This document shows, one piece after another, positions 1-9,354 of a stretch of DNA of 39,119 nt. Origin of the DNA: Prorocentrum cordatum (taxonomy: Eukaryota; Sar; Dinophyceae; Prorocentrales; Prorocentraceae). Below the pieces are notes generated by a model, which did not search any database, had not been told where the DNA came from, and saw nothing but the letters and a program-made list of their open reading frames with translations. The stretch is from assembly GCA_963575745.1 (NCBI GenBank), contig CAUYUJ010005719.1, positions 20,001-59,119 of the forward strand, in the 5' to 3' direction. How positions within the stretch are numbered: the first letter of the stretch is position 1; every line of letters starts with the position of its first letter. Made by a program: the position numbers and the translations under genes.

Positions 1-98
1 CCAACAATCTCCCCTACAGCAAGACCCCTACCAACACTAGATACATCAAACTCCCTACAATTCTCTCGCCCCCCAGCAACAGACGACCACCAAGCTCT
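1..98. other. Leading sequence, not recognised
   Basis: Pyrimidine-rich sequence that matches none of the repeat families in the rest of the window. No gene or RNA signal is seen. It may be the edge of another insertion. Confidence 0.4.
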
Positions 99-178
99 CT
101 AACGAATGTTGAATTTGGGAAAAAAAATTTCAACCGACCAAAAGTCACCAAAGGTCCGTCGAGATGGTTTAAAGTTGC
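99..178 (+). repeat. HP-S tail fragment
   Basis: Matches the 3' tail shared by all HP-S elements (ACGAATGTTGAATTT, then CAACCGACCAAAAGTCACC and GGTCCGTCGAGAT). It is cut off by the next hairpin head. Confidence 0.7.
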
Positions 179-358
179 CACTGGCGCCGGCGGTGGACCG
201 TCAACCTGGTCACCGCCGGGTCACAGTCAAAGAAGTCAGAGTGCAGAGAACCTACATATAATGAAAAAATAGAGAATTTTCGAAAATCTTGAAATTCGGT
301 TTTTTCGCGAATGTTCATATTCGCTCAGTTCCGAGTCAACTCTTCCGAAAATGCATAA
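179..358 (+). repeat. HP-T-like element, 3'-truncated
   Basis: Begins with a hairpin head of the G/C type (GGTGGACC against GGTCACC) and resembles the start of the HP-T element at 3084. It is truncated by the head at 359. Confidence 0.6.
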
Positions 359-1645
359 ACTGGGCGCCGGCGGTAACCGTCAACCTTTCTTACCGCCGGG
401 GGACTCGTAGAGCTTCCTGACAGTATATAATGTGGGAAAAAACTCCAGAGAACGACTAGTTTTTCAGCCCAAGCGATTTCAGACCTCTCGATGCAACAGC
501 CGAACGCCCCCTGATGCTTCTGGATTGTCTTCTGTACGAGCTCTGTAGCTCTGCTACAGCCCGAGTTACGCGCGCTAATCAACAGCACCTCTGAAGATAA
601 CTCAAACAAAACGAATAGTTTCCTAAACCCAGCTCGAGTATCAGACCGAGTTCAGGCCTCTGAATGCGACAGGCGGACGCGTCTGATGTCTCCGAATCGA
701 TTCCTGTGATTACAAGTTCTGCAGCTGCCCTACAGCCCGAGTTAAGTGCAGAAAACCGATAGCATCTTTCAGGATGACTCGAACAATACGAACAGGTTCG
801 CGGACCGAGTTCAGGCAGCAGGCCGAGTTCCGAGCTCTGGCTTCCACAGGCGGACGCGCCTGATGTCTTCAAATGGATTGCTGTCCCCAGCAGCAATGTA
901 CCCCCTACGGCCCGAGTGAAGTTTAGAAAGCGACAGTACCTCTTCAGATGATACAATACGAATAGCTTCGCGATTCTAGCTCGGGCAGCAGGGCGAGTTC
1001 AGAGCTCTCGATTCAACAGACGAACGCGCCTGATGATTTCCAATCGATTTCTGTGACTATGAGCTCTGTAGCTGCCCTACAGCTCGAGTTAAGCACAAAA
1101 TACCGAGAGTGTCTGTCAAGATGACTCGGATAATACGAATAAGTTTTTGAACCTACCTCGGCTAGCAGACCGAGTTCAGGCCTCTGGGTTCAACAGGCGA
1201 ACGCGCCTGATCATTCTACATCGATTAGCTGTGCTTACTGGCCCTGTAGCTGTCCTGAAGCTCGAGTTATGTTCAGAAAACCGACAGCGCGTATCAAGAT
1301 GACTCGAAACGGCCGATCCCGCCTGCCTGCTTTTTGGCAGTAAAAGGTACCCGATCGAGCTGAGATCAAGATGGCGAGCGGGAATAAAATCTAATATCAT
1401 GGGAAAAAATACTAGAGCTCTAACGAATGTTCAAATTTTGAGAAAAAAATTCAACCGACCAAAAGTCATCAAAAGGTCCGTCGAGATTTTTCTTGCCAAC
1501 TAGCTCTCCAGCGCACCGGAATTACTCTTAGCTTCCAGCAATAACTTGCTAAGGGAAGCTCTACGAGTTAAGAGCTGAGCTCTCCGGCGCCCCGGAATTA
1601 CTCTTAGCTTCCAGCAATAACTTGCTAGGGGAAGCTCTACGAGTT
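359..1645 (+). repeat. HP-S element plus duplicated terminus
   Basis: The head is at 359-400, followed by ACTCGTAGAGCTTCC. Then come about five ~170-bp monomers, the conserved tail (GATCCCGCC ... GGCGAGCGGGAAT) and the end GGAAGCTCTACGAGTT at 1569. A second copy of the last ~75 bp, with its own CTACGAGTT end, occupies 1570-1645. This is either a leftover from a nested host element or a local duplication. The 5' inverted repeat lies just inside the hairpin. Confidence 0.75.
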
Positions 1646-3083
1646 ACTGGGCGCCGGCGGTAAACCGTCAACCTTTCTTACCGCCGGGGGACTCGTAGAG
1701 CTTCCTGGCAAAATATAGTGTAGAAAATAAATTGCAGAGAACGAATAGTTTCAGTCCAAGCGATTTCAGACCTCTCGATGCAACAGCCGAACGCCCCCAG
1801 ATGCTTCTGGATTGTCTTCTGCACGAGCTCTGTAGCTCTGCTACAGCCCGAGTTACGTGCGCTAATCAACAGCACCTCTGAAGATAACTCAAACAAAACG
1901 AACAGTTTCCTAAACCCAGCTCGAGTATCAGACCGAGTTCAGGCCTCTGAATGCGACAGGCGAACGCGTCTGATGTCTCCGAATCGATTTCTGTGATTCC
2001 CAGCCCTGCAGCTCCCCTAGAGCCCGAGTTTTTGGTGTTTGGTCAGGCTACACAGGGCGCGTGCGCCCAAGCCTAAGGGCTAGAGCCAGTTAAATCCGCC
2101 TCCTCCGCTTTGCAGAGGAAATTTCTTTAACAATGTGCTCCACACCTGTGCACAGGCGCTCGGCAGCAGATAATTCTGCCTCCGTCCAGGTGGCACCTAC
2201 TCAAACATGAATGCTTCTTGAAGCTCAAAAAATGCAAAACATCATTCCCGCTGAGCACTTCGGATCCCATCGTCGATAGCTCCTGCAGCACCCTCACTGC
2301 TCACTCCACCATCCCAACATCCTCTGATGTATTTGATGTTTGTCCTGTTCTGTCTGATATAGTCATGCTTGTAAATTCTGTAACAGTTTCCTTCTCTCGC
2401 ATGGTTCAGGATGACTCGAACAATACGAAACAGTTCCGATGCGCCCCCCATTTCAGGCAGGCAGCCGCGTTTCCGGCTCTTGGCTTCCACGGCGTAACTC
2501 GCCTGATGTCTCCAAATCGATTGCTGTCCCCACCAGCACTGTAGCTGTCCTACAGCCCGAGTTCAGTTTAGAAAGCGACAGTACCTCTTCAGATGATTCG
2601 AACAATACGAATAGTTTCGCGATTCTAACTCGGGCAGCAGGGCGAGTTCAGAGTTCTCGATTCAACAGACGGACGCGCCTGATAATTCCCAATCGATTAC
2701 TGTGACTATGAGCTCTGTAGCTGCCCTACAGCTCGAGTTAAGCACAAAATACCGAGAGTGTCTGTCAAGATGACTCGGATAATACGAATAGGTTTTTGAA
2801 CCTAGCTCGGCTAGCAGACCGAGTTCAGTCCTCTGGGTTTAACAGGCGGACGCGCCTCGTCATTCTACATCGATTAGCTGTGCTTATCAGCTCTGTAGCT
2901 GTCCTACAGCTCGAGTTATCTTGAGAAAACCGACAGAGCGTGTCAAGATGACTCGAAACTGCCGATCCCGCCTGCCTGCTTTTTGGCAGTAAAAGGTACC
3001 CGATCGAGCTGAGATCAAGATGGCGAGCGGAAATAAGATCGAATATCATGGGAAAAAATACTAGAGCTCTAACGAATCGTCAA
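1646..3083 (+). repeat. HP-S element, interrupted by LINE-A fragment and HP-T
   Basis: The head is at 1646-1690. Monomers run to about 2030 and resume after the LINE fragment at 2406. The tail (GATCCCGCC ... GCGGGAAT) runs to 3083, where an HP-T element is inserted; the rest of the tail is at 3472-3537. Confidence 0.75.
2031..2405 (-). mobile_element. 5'-truncated LINE-A family 3' end
   Basis: This fragment shares the LINE-A 3' end, including the terminal TTTGGTGTTTGG (plus-strand reading) and the hairpin GGGCGCGTGCGCCC at 2055-2068. It encodes a remnant of the RNase H region with the motif CWDGGVSSEGAAG. A central stretch, about 2190-2270, does not match LINE-A, so the copy has diverged or been rearranged. 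It joins the satellite after CCCGAGTT, the same kind of site used by LINE-A. About 25 bp of satellite is missing at the 5' junction and no clear target duplication is seen. Confidence 0.85.
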
Positions 3084-3471
3084 ACTGGCGCCGGCGGTGA
3101 ACCGTCAACCTCGTCACCGCCGGGAACCTCGTAGAGATCCTCTCACTGGTATGAGTGCCACAGAGTGGAAAAATAGAGATTTTTCGAAAATCATGAAATT
3201 CGATGTTTTCGATGTTCATATTCGCTCAGTTCCTGGAAGTCAATTCATGGAAAAATGCATCGAGAGAGCTGAGCTGCTGTCAGAGAGGAGTTCATACGCC
3301 AATGCTCGGCGTAAAGATCTGCTTTCTCAAAATAAGTGGTCAAATATCTTTCAAATTTTCGTAGAACCACCCAAAAGTTATCACATTGTCCGCCTCGGCC
3401 GGCTGGGCCAACTAGCTCCACCCCGCGCCGGAATTCCTCTAGCTCATCGATGCCGAAGAGCTCTACGAGGT
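3084..3471 (+). mobile_element. HP-T element (388 bp), precise insertion
   Basis: A complete hairpin-headed element. The head has the G/C pair type (GGTGAACC / GGTCACC), then ACCTCGTAGAG, a non-coding body, and the end GAGCTCTACGAGGT. The flanks GTCAA and ATTTCG join to give the uninterrupted HP-S tail seen elsewhere (for example near 35103 and 38996), so the insertion is exact with no target duplication, or one A at most. No long ORF lies inside, so it must be mobilised in trans if mobile. Confidence 0.8.
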
Positions 3472-3537
3472 ATTTCGAGAACAAAACTTTCAACCGACCA
3501 AAAGTCATCTAAAGGTCCGTCGAGATTTGTCTTGCCA
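3472..3537 (+). repeat. HP-S tail, continuation after HP-T
   Basis: Continues the tail interrupted at 3083, up to CTTGCCA just before the next head. Confidence 0.7.
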
Positions 3538-4597
3538 ACTGGGCGCCGGCGGTAAACCGTCAACCTTTCTTACCGCCGGGGGACTCGTAGAGCTTCCTGA
3601 CAGTATATACTGTGGAAAAAAAAACTCCAAAGGACGACCATTTTTTCAGCCCAAGCGATTTCACATCTCTCAAGATGACTCTAACAAAAAAAACAAACAG
3701 TTTCGCAATCCAGTTCGAGTATCAAACCGAGTTCAGACCTCTGAATGCGACAGGCGGGCGCGTCTGATGTCTGCGAATCCACTCATGTGATTCCCAGCCC
3801 TGCAGCCCCCCTACAGCCCGAGTTAAGTGCAGAAAACCGACAGTATCGACTCGAATAATAGAATAGTTTCGCGGACATAGTTTGAGCAGCAGACCGAGTT
3901 CCAAGCTCTGGAATCGACGGACAGACGCGCCTGATGTGTGCAAATCGATATCTGTCACCCGCAGCACTGTAGCCCTGCCCAGCACGAGCTGAGTGCAGAA
4001 AATCGAGAGCACTCCTCAAGATGATTCGAACAATACGAATAGTTTCGCGAACCTAGCTCAGGCAGCAGGCCGAGTTCAGAGCTCTCGATTCAATAGACGA
4101 ACGCGACTGATGATTTCCCATCGATATCTGTGACAATCAGCCCTGTAGCTGCCCTACAGCTCGAATTGAATACAGAAAACCGAGAGCGTCTGTCAAGATG
4201 ACTCCAATAATACGAATAGGTTTGCGGACCTAGCTCGGCTAGCAGACCGAGTTCAGACCTCTGGATTCAACAGACGAACGCGCCTGATAATTCTGAATGC
4301 GATAGGTGTGCTTACCAGCTCTGTAGCTGCCCTACAGCTCGAGTTAAGTACAAAATACCGACAACGCGTATCAAGATGACTCGAAACGGCCGAGCCCGCC
4401 GGGACGCTTTTTGGCAGTAAAAGGTACCCGATCGAGCTGAGATCAAGATGGCGAGCGAAAATAAGATCAAATATCACGGGAAAAAATACTAGAGCTCTAA
4501 CGAATTGTTGAATTTCGAGAACAAAATTTTCAACCGACCAAAAGTCACCAAAAGGTCCGTCGAGATTTTTCTTGCCAACTAGCTCTCCAGCGCTCCG
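3538..4597 (+). repeat. HP-S element with ~170-bp monomers
   Basis: The head is at 3538-3582. The shared phrase 'accgagttc' recurs at about 3727, 3894, 4068 and 4244, giving spacings of about 167, 174 and 176 bp. The tail runs from about 4385. The monomers differ from each other but keep the same order in other HP-S copies. The sequence is especially close to the element at 36820. The element lacks its CTACGAGTT terminus because the GC-rich block follows. Confidence 0.75.
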
Positions 4598-4995
4598 GAA
4601 CCTGTTGTTGTGCAAAACCCGGATAGCCAAGTGAGAGACGCGCGCATACGGGTCTGAACGCGTCAGCGGCCTGGGCCGTGCGGCGCCGCGTACCTCTGCA
4701 CTCGTCTGCTCCAGACGCTGCGCGCGCATGGCCGGCGGCACGTCTTGGACGCGCGGGGGGGTGCCAGATTCTGAAACGCTGCAAAAGCTGCTTGCAAACG
4801 TGTGTGGTGGCGGTGGAAAGCTCGCCTGAAGCGCTCCTGAAGGGCAGCAAACGTGGGTGATGGCGGTGGACACCTCGCCTGAAGCGCTCCGAAAGGGCAG
4901 AGGGCGACGCTTCCACGCGCGCCTGCACGCGTGGGCGCTCGCTGCCCGGGAAGCTTCGCGAGGCCTCTGGGGCACGTTCGCGAGGCCTCTGGGGC
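4598..4995. repeat. GC-rich block with short tandem repeats
   Basis: Clearly richer in G+C than its surroundings. It contains two ~50-bp imperfect repeats at about 4806-4905 (sharing GGCGGTGGA and CTCGCCTGAAGCGCTCC) and two copies of GCGAGGCCTCTGGGGCAC at about 4959-4997. Both strands have open frames, but these are low-complexity GC-rich frames with no recognisable protein. A related stretch lies at about 35760-35885. The origin is unknown. Confidence 0.5.
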
Positions 4996-5562
4996 ACTGG
5001 GCGCCGGCGGTAAACCGTCAACCTTGGTTACCGCCGGGGAACTCGTAGAGCTTCCTAGCTCGACTTAAGTTAAGAAAACCGACAGCACCTACCAACATTC
5101 TGACTTATAGTGAATATTATTTGGCCTCTGAATGCGACAGGCGGACGGGTCTCATGTCTGCGAATCGACTCCTGTCATTACCAGCGCTGGAGCCCCCCTA
5201 CAGCCCGAGTTAAGTGCAGAAAACCGACAGCATCTCTCAGAATGACTCGAACAATAGAATAGTTTCGCAGACCTAATTCGGGCAGCAGACCGAGTTCCGA
5301 GCTCTGGATTCGACAGACGGACGCGCAGGATCTCTTCGAATCGATTCATGTGAGAACCAGCACTGTAGCCTGCTCTCGGCGCAAGTTCAGTGAAGAAAAC
5401 CGATAGCATCTCTCAAGATGACTCGACTAATACGAATAAATTCGCGAGTCTAGATCGGGCAACTGACCGAGTTCAGGGCTCTGGATTCGACAGACAAACG
5501 CAACTGACGATTCTGAATCAGTTTCAGTAAATATCAGCTTTGTAGCTCATACAGCTCGAGTT
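4996..5562 (+). repeat. HP-S2 element, part upstream of LINE-A
   Basis: The head at 4996-5040 is followed by ACTCGTAGAGCTTCC and the subfamily-specific 'TAGCTCGACTTAAGTT'. Monomers follow, interrupted by LINE-A inside a CAGCTCGAGTT site; the element resumes at 11078. Confidence 0.75.
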
Positions 5563-5584
5563 TGGTGTTTGGTCAGGCTACACA

Positions 5585-5598
5585 GGGCGCGTGCGCCC
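5585..5598 (-). other. LINE-A 3'-terminal hairpin
   Basis: GGGCGCGTGCGCCC is a perfect 6-bp stem with a 2-nt loop, about 20 bp from the element's 3' end. It is conserved in the fragment at 2055-2068, and as GGGCGCGCGCGCCC in the degenerate LINE end at 15657-15670. In several LINE groups a 3' stem-loop is recognised by the reverse transcriptase; that role is inferred here. Confidence 0.7.
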
Positions 5599-5619
5599 AA
5601 GCCTAAGGGCTAGAGCCAG

Positions 5620-6165
5620 TTAAATCCGCCTCCTCCGCTTTGCAGAGGAAATTTCTTTAACAATGTGCTCCACACCTGTGCACAGGCGCTCGGCAGCAGA
5701 TAATTCTGCCTCCGTCACGGTGGCACCTACATCAAACATGTAGGCTTCTGAGCTCACGAGTGTCCACGGGCCATTCTCTGGAGCAACTTCGATCCAGTGA
5801 CCTCCAGCAGCACCCTCACTGCTCACTCCACCATCCCAACATCCTCTGATGTATTTGATGTTTGTCCTGTTCTGTTTGATATAGTCATGCTTGTAAATTC
5901 TGTAACAGTTTCCTTCTCTCGCATGGTGTGTCAGCTCATCAGCATAGGCATTGGCTTCCCTATAGATATGATTCCAGAAATCCCTACCGTACGTCGGGCA
6001 TCGTATGTTGTGTTGTTCACTCACGTCATACATGATGTTTTGTATCCTGGCGATCCGTTTGGCATACCCACTGTTGTCACAGGCCCAGACTCCCCTCAAC
6101 CATTGTACGACCGTTTTACTGTCTCCGCACATTTCAACAGCGATACCATCCATCCCAGGGTCCCA
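5620..6165 (-). other. Circularly permuted RNase H domain of LINE-A
   Basis: A normal RNase H1 domain runs D (first strand, DG[S/G]), E (first helix), D (GDS strand), then H/D (last helix, REx-N-xx-AD). Here the order is GDS, HIYREANAYAD, CWDGGVSSEG, TEAEL. All four acidic residues are kept. No DGG- or EAEL-like motif lies upstream of GDS in ORF2. The Lys/Arg-rich C-terminus (KRRRR) closes the protein. Confidence 0.8.
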
Positions 6166-9100
6166 TATCGTAGTCTGTTCATTAATAACTGCAAGACGTC
6201 GGGCCAACTCGTCATCTGTCGGTGTCTTCGCAAACCCTCCCACCCACCTCTCCTTACTCCTCCTCACAAACATATCCTCCACTTTGGGTATCTGTGATAT
6301 GTGTTCCACAAACTCCTCCCAATCCTTCAGTACAACGCACGTGTCGTGCCACAGAAGCGACCTCCACTTTTCAAAGGGTGCATGCCAGCTGCTCGCCACG
6401 ATTCGTGGTCTGCCTCTGAGCCGTCTCGTTCCCTCTCTCGACATCGTCCGACTTACTGCCGCCAGCATTTCATCCCTCTGCACCGTCCACTCCCCCGATA
6501 CGTGCAACATGGAGCGCAGCGCCTGCTGCCACGATTTGCTATACACAGTGGACGGCATGTGGCACTTATATTGGGATACCTCCACGGCGAATTCAAAATT
6601 GTACCTCGCAACTTTCTCCACCAACGTTTTGAACCCCCCCTCCTTGAACATCTCCCTGGATCTGTTGGTACTGCGATCCCTGAACTCCTCCCACGTTTCC
6701 GTCTCTTTTCTATGTAATCCCCGCATTGTGTTCAAACATCTTCCTTCAAAGCTCCTCAATATGTTCAGCACATGTTCATTACAGCTCCACCCCACACATC
6801 CATGGCAGATGATCTGTTGAACTCTGCTCTGATACCGTCTGAATTTTTCCCTCATGCTCACCGCGCGTGATCGATAGAATTTAATATCAGCATAGAAACA
6901 CCGCCTGCCTGCATCAATACGGTGCCGCACTGCATGGAAATCCCTCGGGTTCGTCACAAATTTAACTCCCAGTATGTCGCACTCGCTTTTTCTCGGCAAA
7001 ACCACTGCCTCACGTAATTGATAGGGTAAGCTGGGGTCTCCAGCCCGTGCACAAATATCATCTCCCAGTTCGCACACTAATGATTGTGGTCCCTGGTTTT
7101 GTCTCAGCCCAAAAACAAGGTACTCCAGGCTCTCAATCTTCCAGTCCATACCAGCCCGTCTGAGGGCCACGGTCAACATACTCACCATATTCCTCAGCTG
7201 ATTCGCCGAAGATGCCAGCAGCACCACATTGTCAGCCCATATGTAATGGTTGACCAGTGCCTGTTGTGTCCCCTCGCCTTCCAATCGTACTCCATAATGA
7301 CATGCTTCCCATGATTCAGTAATAGAGGCCCAAATTGCCTCCAACACAATATTGAAGAGCACTGGGCCTTCTTTCCCTCCAGTTCGCACCGACTTGTTAT
7401 ACAGGATCTCTTCGCTGCACACATCCTGGAAATCAAAAACTGCTGTGTTTCCAATCATAGGCTCCACATTTGCAATAATCAGATCTGTTGGGTATCTCAG
7501 ATGTTCCATCGCGCGGATCACCATCGAGACAGTGACATGATCAAACGCTTTCTTTATATCCATTATTCCCATATGTACCGACTCGCCTTTTCCCCAGAGA
7601 GTGGCATGACGTGTCATGTGCAGCAAAGGGGCCGTCATGTGATGAACTTTGTGACTCTTCTGGAATCCATATGTCGCCAATTTTTTGATATGTCCATGTT
7701 CTTCCACAAGAATAAGAAGGCACGCCATGTACCACTTGCTCATAACACTCAACAGCGATATTGCACGAGTCTCCCCAAATGTTTGGATCATGCTCATTTT
7801 TGGAATCAACTGCACGCACAACTTTCTCCACGAATCAGGTGACGACTTTTTCTGATCATGTATTTCTTGAAATGAGTGTCGTATCAATCTCAATGCATTC
7901 CAGGGTATTGCTTTGAGAATCTCCGCCACCAGGCCATCAGAGCCCGCTGCGGTGCCGCCCTTCAATCGGGCTCGAGCCCCCAGCAACACACCCATAGATA
8001 TGACCCTGTTCGTAGTTCTGCCCTCTGCCTCCCACAGTGTCCGTAGTCGATGCAACTCTCTCTTTGCAGCTCCTCCCTCCCCATCACATGTATATGACCG
8101 TTGTACGTGTTTGTTGAGCTCCTCCACCCATCTTTGTTTATTTTCTGCCAGTATCCCGTCACACAGCATTTCCTTGATACACCTACGGGGTCCATGTTTG
8201 AGGCCAGTGGAGTCCTTGAGGAGCTGTTCCCGCCTGAACTTTCTTCGGAGTGTTTTTTGACGTCTCAGTAATTGTTTCCTACGCTCACCGAAGACACCCC
8301 TCCTTAACTCCGCTTCAACGTCCACGAGTTGGTCAGGTTTTTTGATAGGTTTAGTATCCGCCCTGCCCTTTGTATGCCTACACATCGTCGCAGCACTCAC
8401 AAGCATCTGTCCAACTGTTTGTATAGTTATGTCACCCTGTTGGTTCATATGTTGTTGTACCTGCACATCGGCCAGTGTACTGAACACATTCGCTGACTCA
8501 TAATCCTCCGGGGCCCAATTGATGAGGCTCGGGGGCCTGGGTCGCACGAAAGGCTTGCGCACCGACACATGTTTTATCCTCACACCTACCTTCGCATGGT
8601 CACTGTAGCGCGACGCTCGATCCTGTGTAGGATCCACAAATTCCACCGTGCATTCAAATGAGCAGTTGGTCCGAGCCACCTCGGCACCTGCAAATTGTGT
8701 CGGCACAAATACGTAGTCCAACACCCTGGAGTAGCTGCTGGTACTCCACGGCCTGTGCGTCACTTGTCGCACGCCGTAGGTGTTGGCTGCACAAAGACCC
8801 CAGTGATTCAGAAAGCGCACGAGCATGTCCCTCCTCTCCTCATGATGTTTCGCCTCCGACCTCATCCACACCACCTCCAATCCTTCTCCCGTGAACCCCA
8901 AGAGATTTGGTTCCAGCTCCGTCTGCGCATCTGTCCCCACAAACTGCAATACTTTGGACCCCTGGTATTGCTCGCTACATAGTTGCATGCATGCACACAG
9001 CTTAGCTAGAACGTCACAATATTCATCGAGCCTATCATCTCCCCGCTGCACTGTGGGTAGGTACACTGAGGACACAACCACAGATGCAAATTGTACAACA

Positions 9101-9354
9101 GCAAACCTCTCACCGCATTTACTGTCCGAAATAGTCGCCGCCCATGGGCCCCTGAAGGCCACAGCAGCTCGTCGGCACACACTAAAACGCACCTGCCACC
9201 CACATGCTTCAAATGCTGCAGATGACATGTACTGACACTCCTGCAAGCACAACACATCATAATGACAAAACTCCAGCATTGCTGGCAAAAGCTCGCTATT
9301 CCTCATGTTGACATTCCAAGTTGCCACCGCGAGCTGAGAGGCAGACTGGCACCG
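5620..9354 (-). CDS. LINE-A ORF2: AP endonuclease, reverse transcriptase, permuted RNase H
   Basis: Numbering starts at the GTG codon at 9327. The endonuclease (about 1-255) shows TWN (N5), LQE (E30), GTDAQ (D133), LDYV (D204) and SDH (D243, H244), and would nick the target. The reverse transcriptase (about 440-780) shows motif A MDIKKAFD (D590, D596), motif B GGKEGP (650-655) and motif C WADN (697-700), in which the usual second Asp is Asn. The C-terminal RNase H (about 1055-1235) has its motifs in permuted order: GDS (D1069), REAN..AD (D1130), CWDGG (D1165), EAEL (E1208). The frame is open directly from the ORF1 stop at 9355, and no ATG precedes the endonuclease TWN motif (the first ATG is codon 8), so translation probably depends on readthrough of that stop or non-AUG initiation. 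It appears intact: 1235 codons from GTG with no internal stop. Confidence 0.93.
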   Translation of the reverse strand, partial: RCQSASQLAVATWNVNMRNSELLPAMLEFCHYDVLCLQECQYMSSAAFEACGWQVRFSVCRRAAVAFRGPWAATISDSKCGERFAVVQFASVVVSSVYLPTVQRGDDRLDEYCDVLAKLCACMQLCSEQYQGSKVLQFVGTDAQTELEPNLLGFTGEGLEVVWMRSEAKHHEERRDMLVRFLNHWGLCAANTYGVRQVTHRPWSTSSYSRVLDYVFVPTQFAGAEVARTNCSFECTVEFVDPTQDRASRYSDHAKVGVRIKHVSVRKPFVRPRPPSLINWAPEDYESANVFSTLADVQVQQHMNQQGDITIQTVGQMLVSAATMCRHTKGRADTKPIKKPDQLVDVEAELRRGVFGERRKQLLRRQKTLRRKFRREQLLKDSTGLKHGPRRCIKEMLCDGILAENKQRWVEELNKHVQRSYTCDGEGGAAKRELHRLRTLWEAEGRTTNRVISMGVLLGARARLKGGTAAGSDGLVAEILKAIPWNALRLIRHSFQEIHDQKKSSPDSWRKLCVQLIPKMSMIQTFGETRAISLLSVMSKWYMACLLILVEEHGHIKKLATYGFQKSHKVHHMTAPLLHMTRHATLWGKGESVHMGIMDIKKAFDHVTVSMVIRAMEHLRYPTDLIIANVEPMIGNTAVFDFQDVCSEEILYNKSVRTGGKEGPVLFNIVLEAIWASITESWEACHYGVRLEGEGTQQALVNHYIWADNVVLLASSANQLRNMVSMLTVALRRAGMDWKIESLEYLVFGLRQNQGPQSLVCELGDDICARAGDPSLPYQLREAVVLPRKSECDILGVKFVTNPRDFHAVRHRIDAGRRCFYADIKFYRSRAVSMREKFRRYQSRVQQIICHGCVGWSCNEHVLNILRSFEGRCLNTMRGLHRKETETWEEFRDRSTNRSREMFKEGGFKTLVEKVARYNFEFAVEVSQYKCHMPSTVYSKSWQQALRSMLHVSGEWTVQRDEMLAAVSRTMSREGTRRLRGRPRIVASSWHAPFEKWRSLLWHDTCVVLKDWEEFVEHISQIPKVEDMFVRRSKERWVGGFAKTPTDDELARRLAVINEQTTIWDPGMDGIAVEMCGDSKTVVQWLRGVWACDNSGYAKRIARIQNIMYDVSEQHNIRCPTYGRDFWNHIYREANAYADELTHHAREGNCYRIYKHDYIKQNRTNIKYIRGCWDGGVSSEGAAGGHWIEVAPENGPWTLVSSEAYMFDVGATVTEAELSAAERLCTGVEHIVKEISSAKRRRRI

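Noticed and set aside
325-1400. Many 60-160-codon open frames in both strands of the satellite, with recurring peptides such as NSGCRRATELV or QSSELGLLPELG
   Set aside because: They are translations of the ~170-bp monomers. They start and stop at monomer boundaries in all frames, vary without codon bias, and recur wherever the repeat recurs.
2242-2490. 82-codon minus-strand frame with a DGG motif
   Set aside because: It is the remnant of LINE-A RNase H fused by chance to satellite sequence, not a separate gene.
3084-3471. Classical Helitron ends (5' TC, 3' CTRR) or cut-and-paste TIR transposon
   Set aside because: No TC/CTRR termini on either strand. The inverted repeats are asymmetric, with the hairpin outside one of them, and there is no 2-10 bp target duplication.
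5797-9235. Long plus-strand frames opposite LINE-A ORFs (for example 6005-6820)
   Set aside because: They are shadows of the minus-strand ORF1 and ORF2, which carry clear domain motifs.
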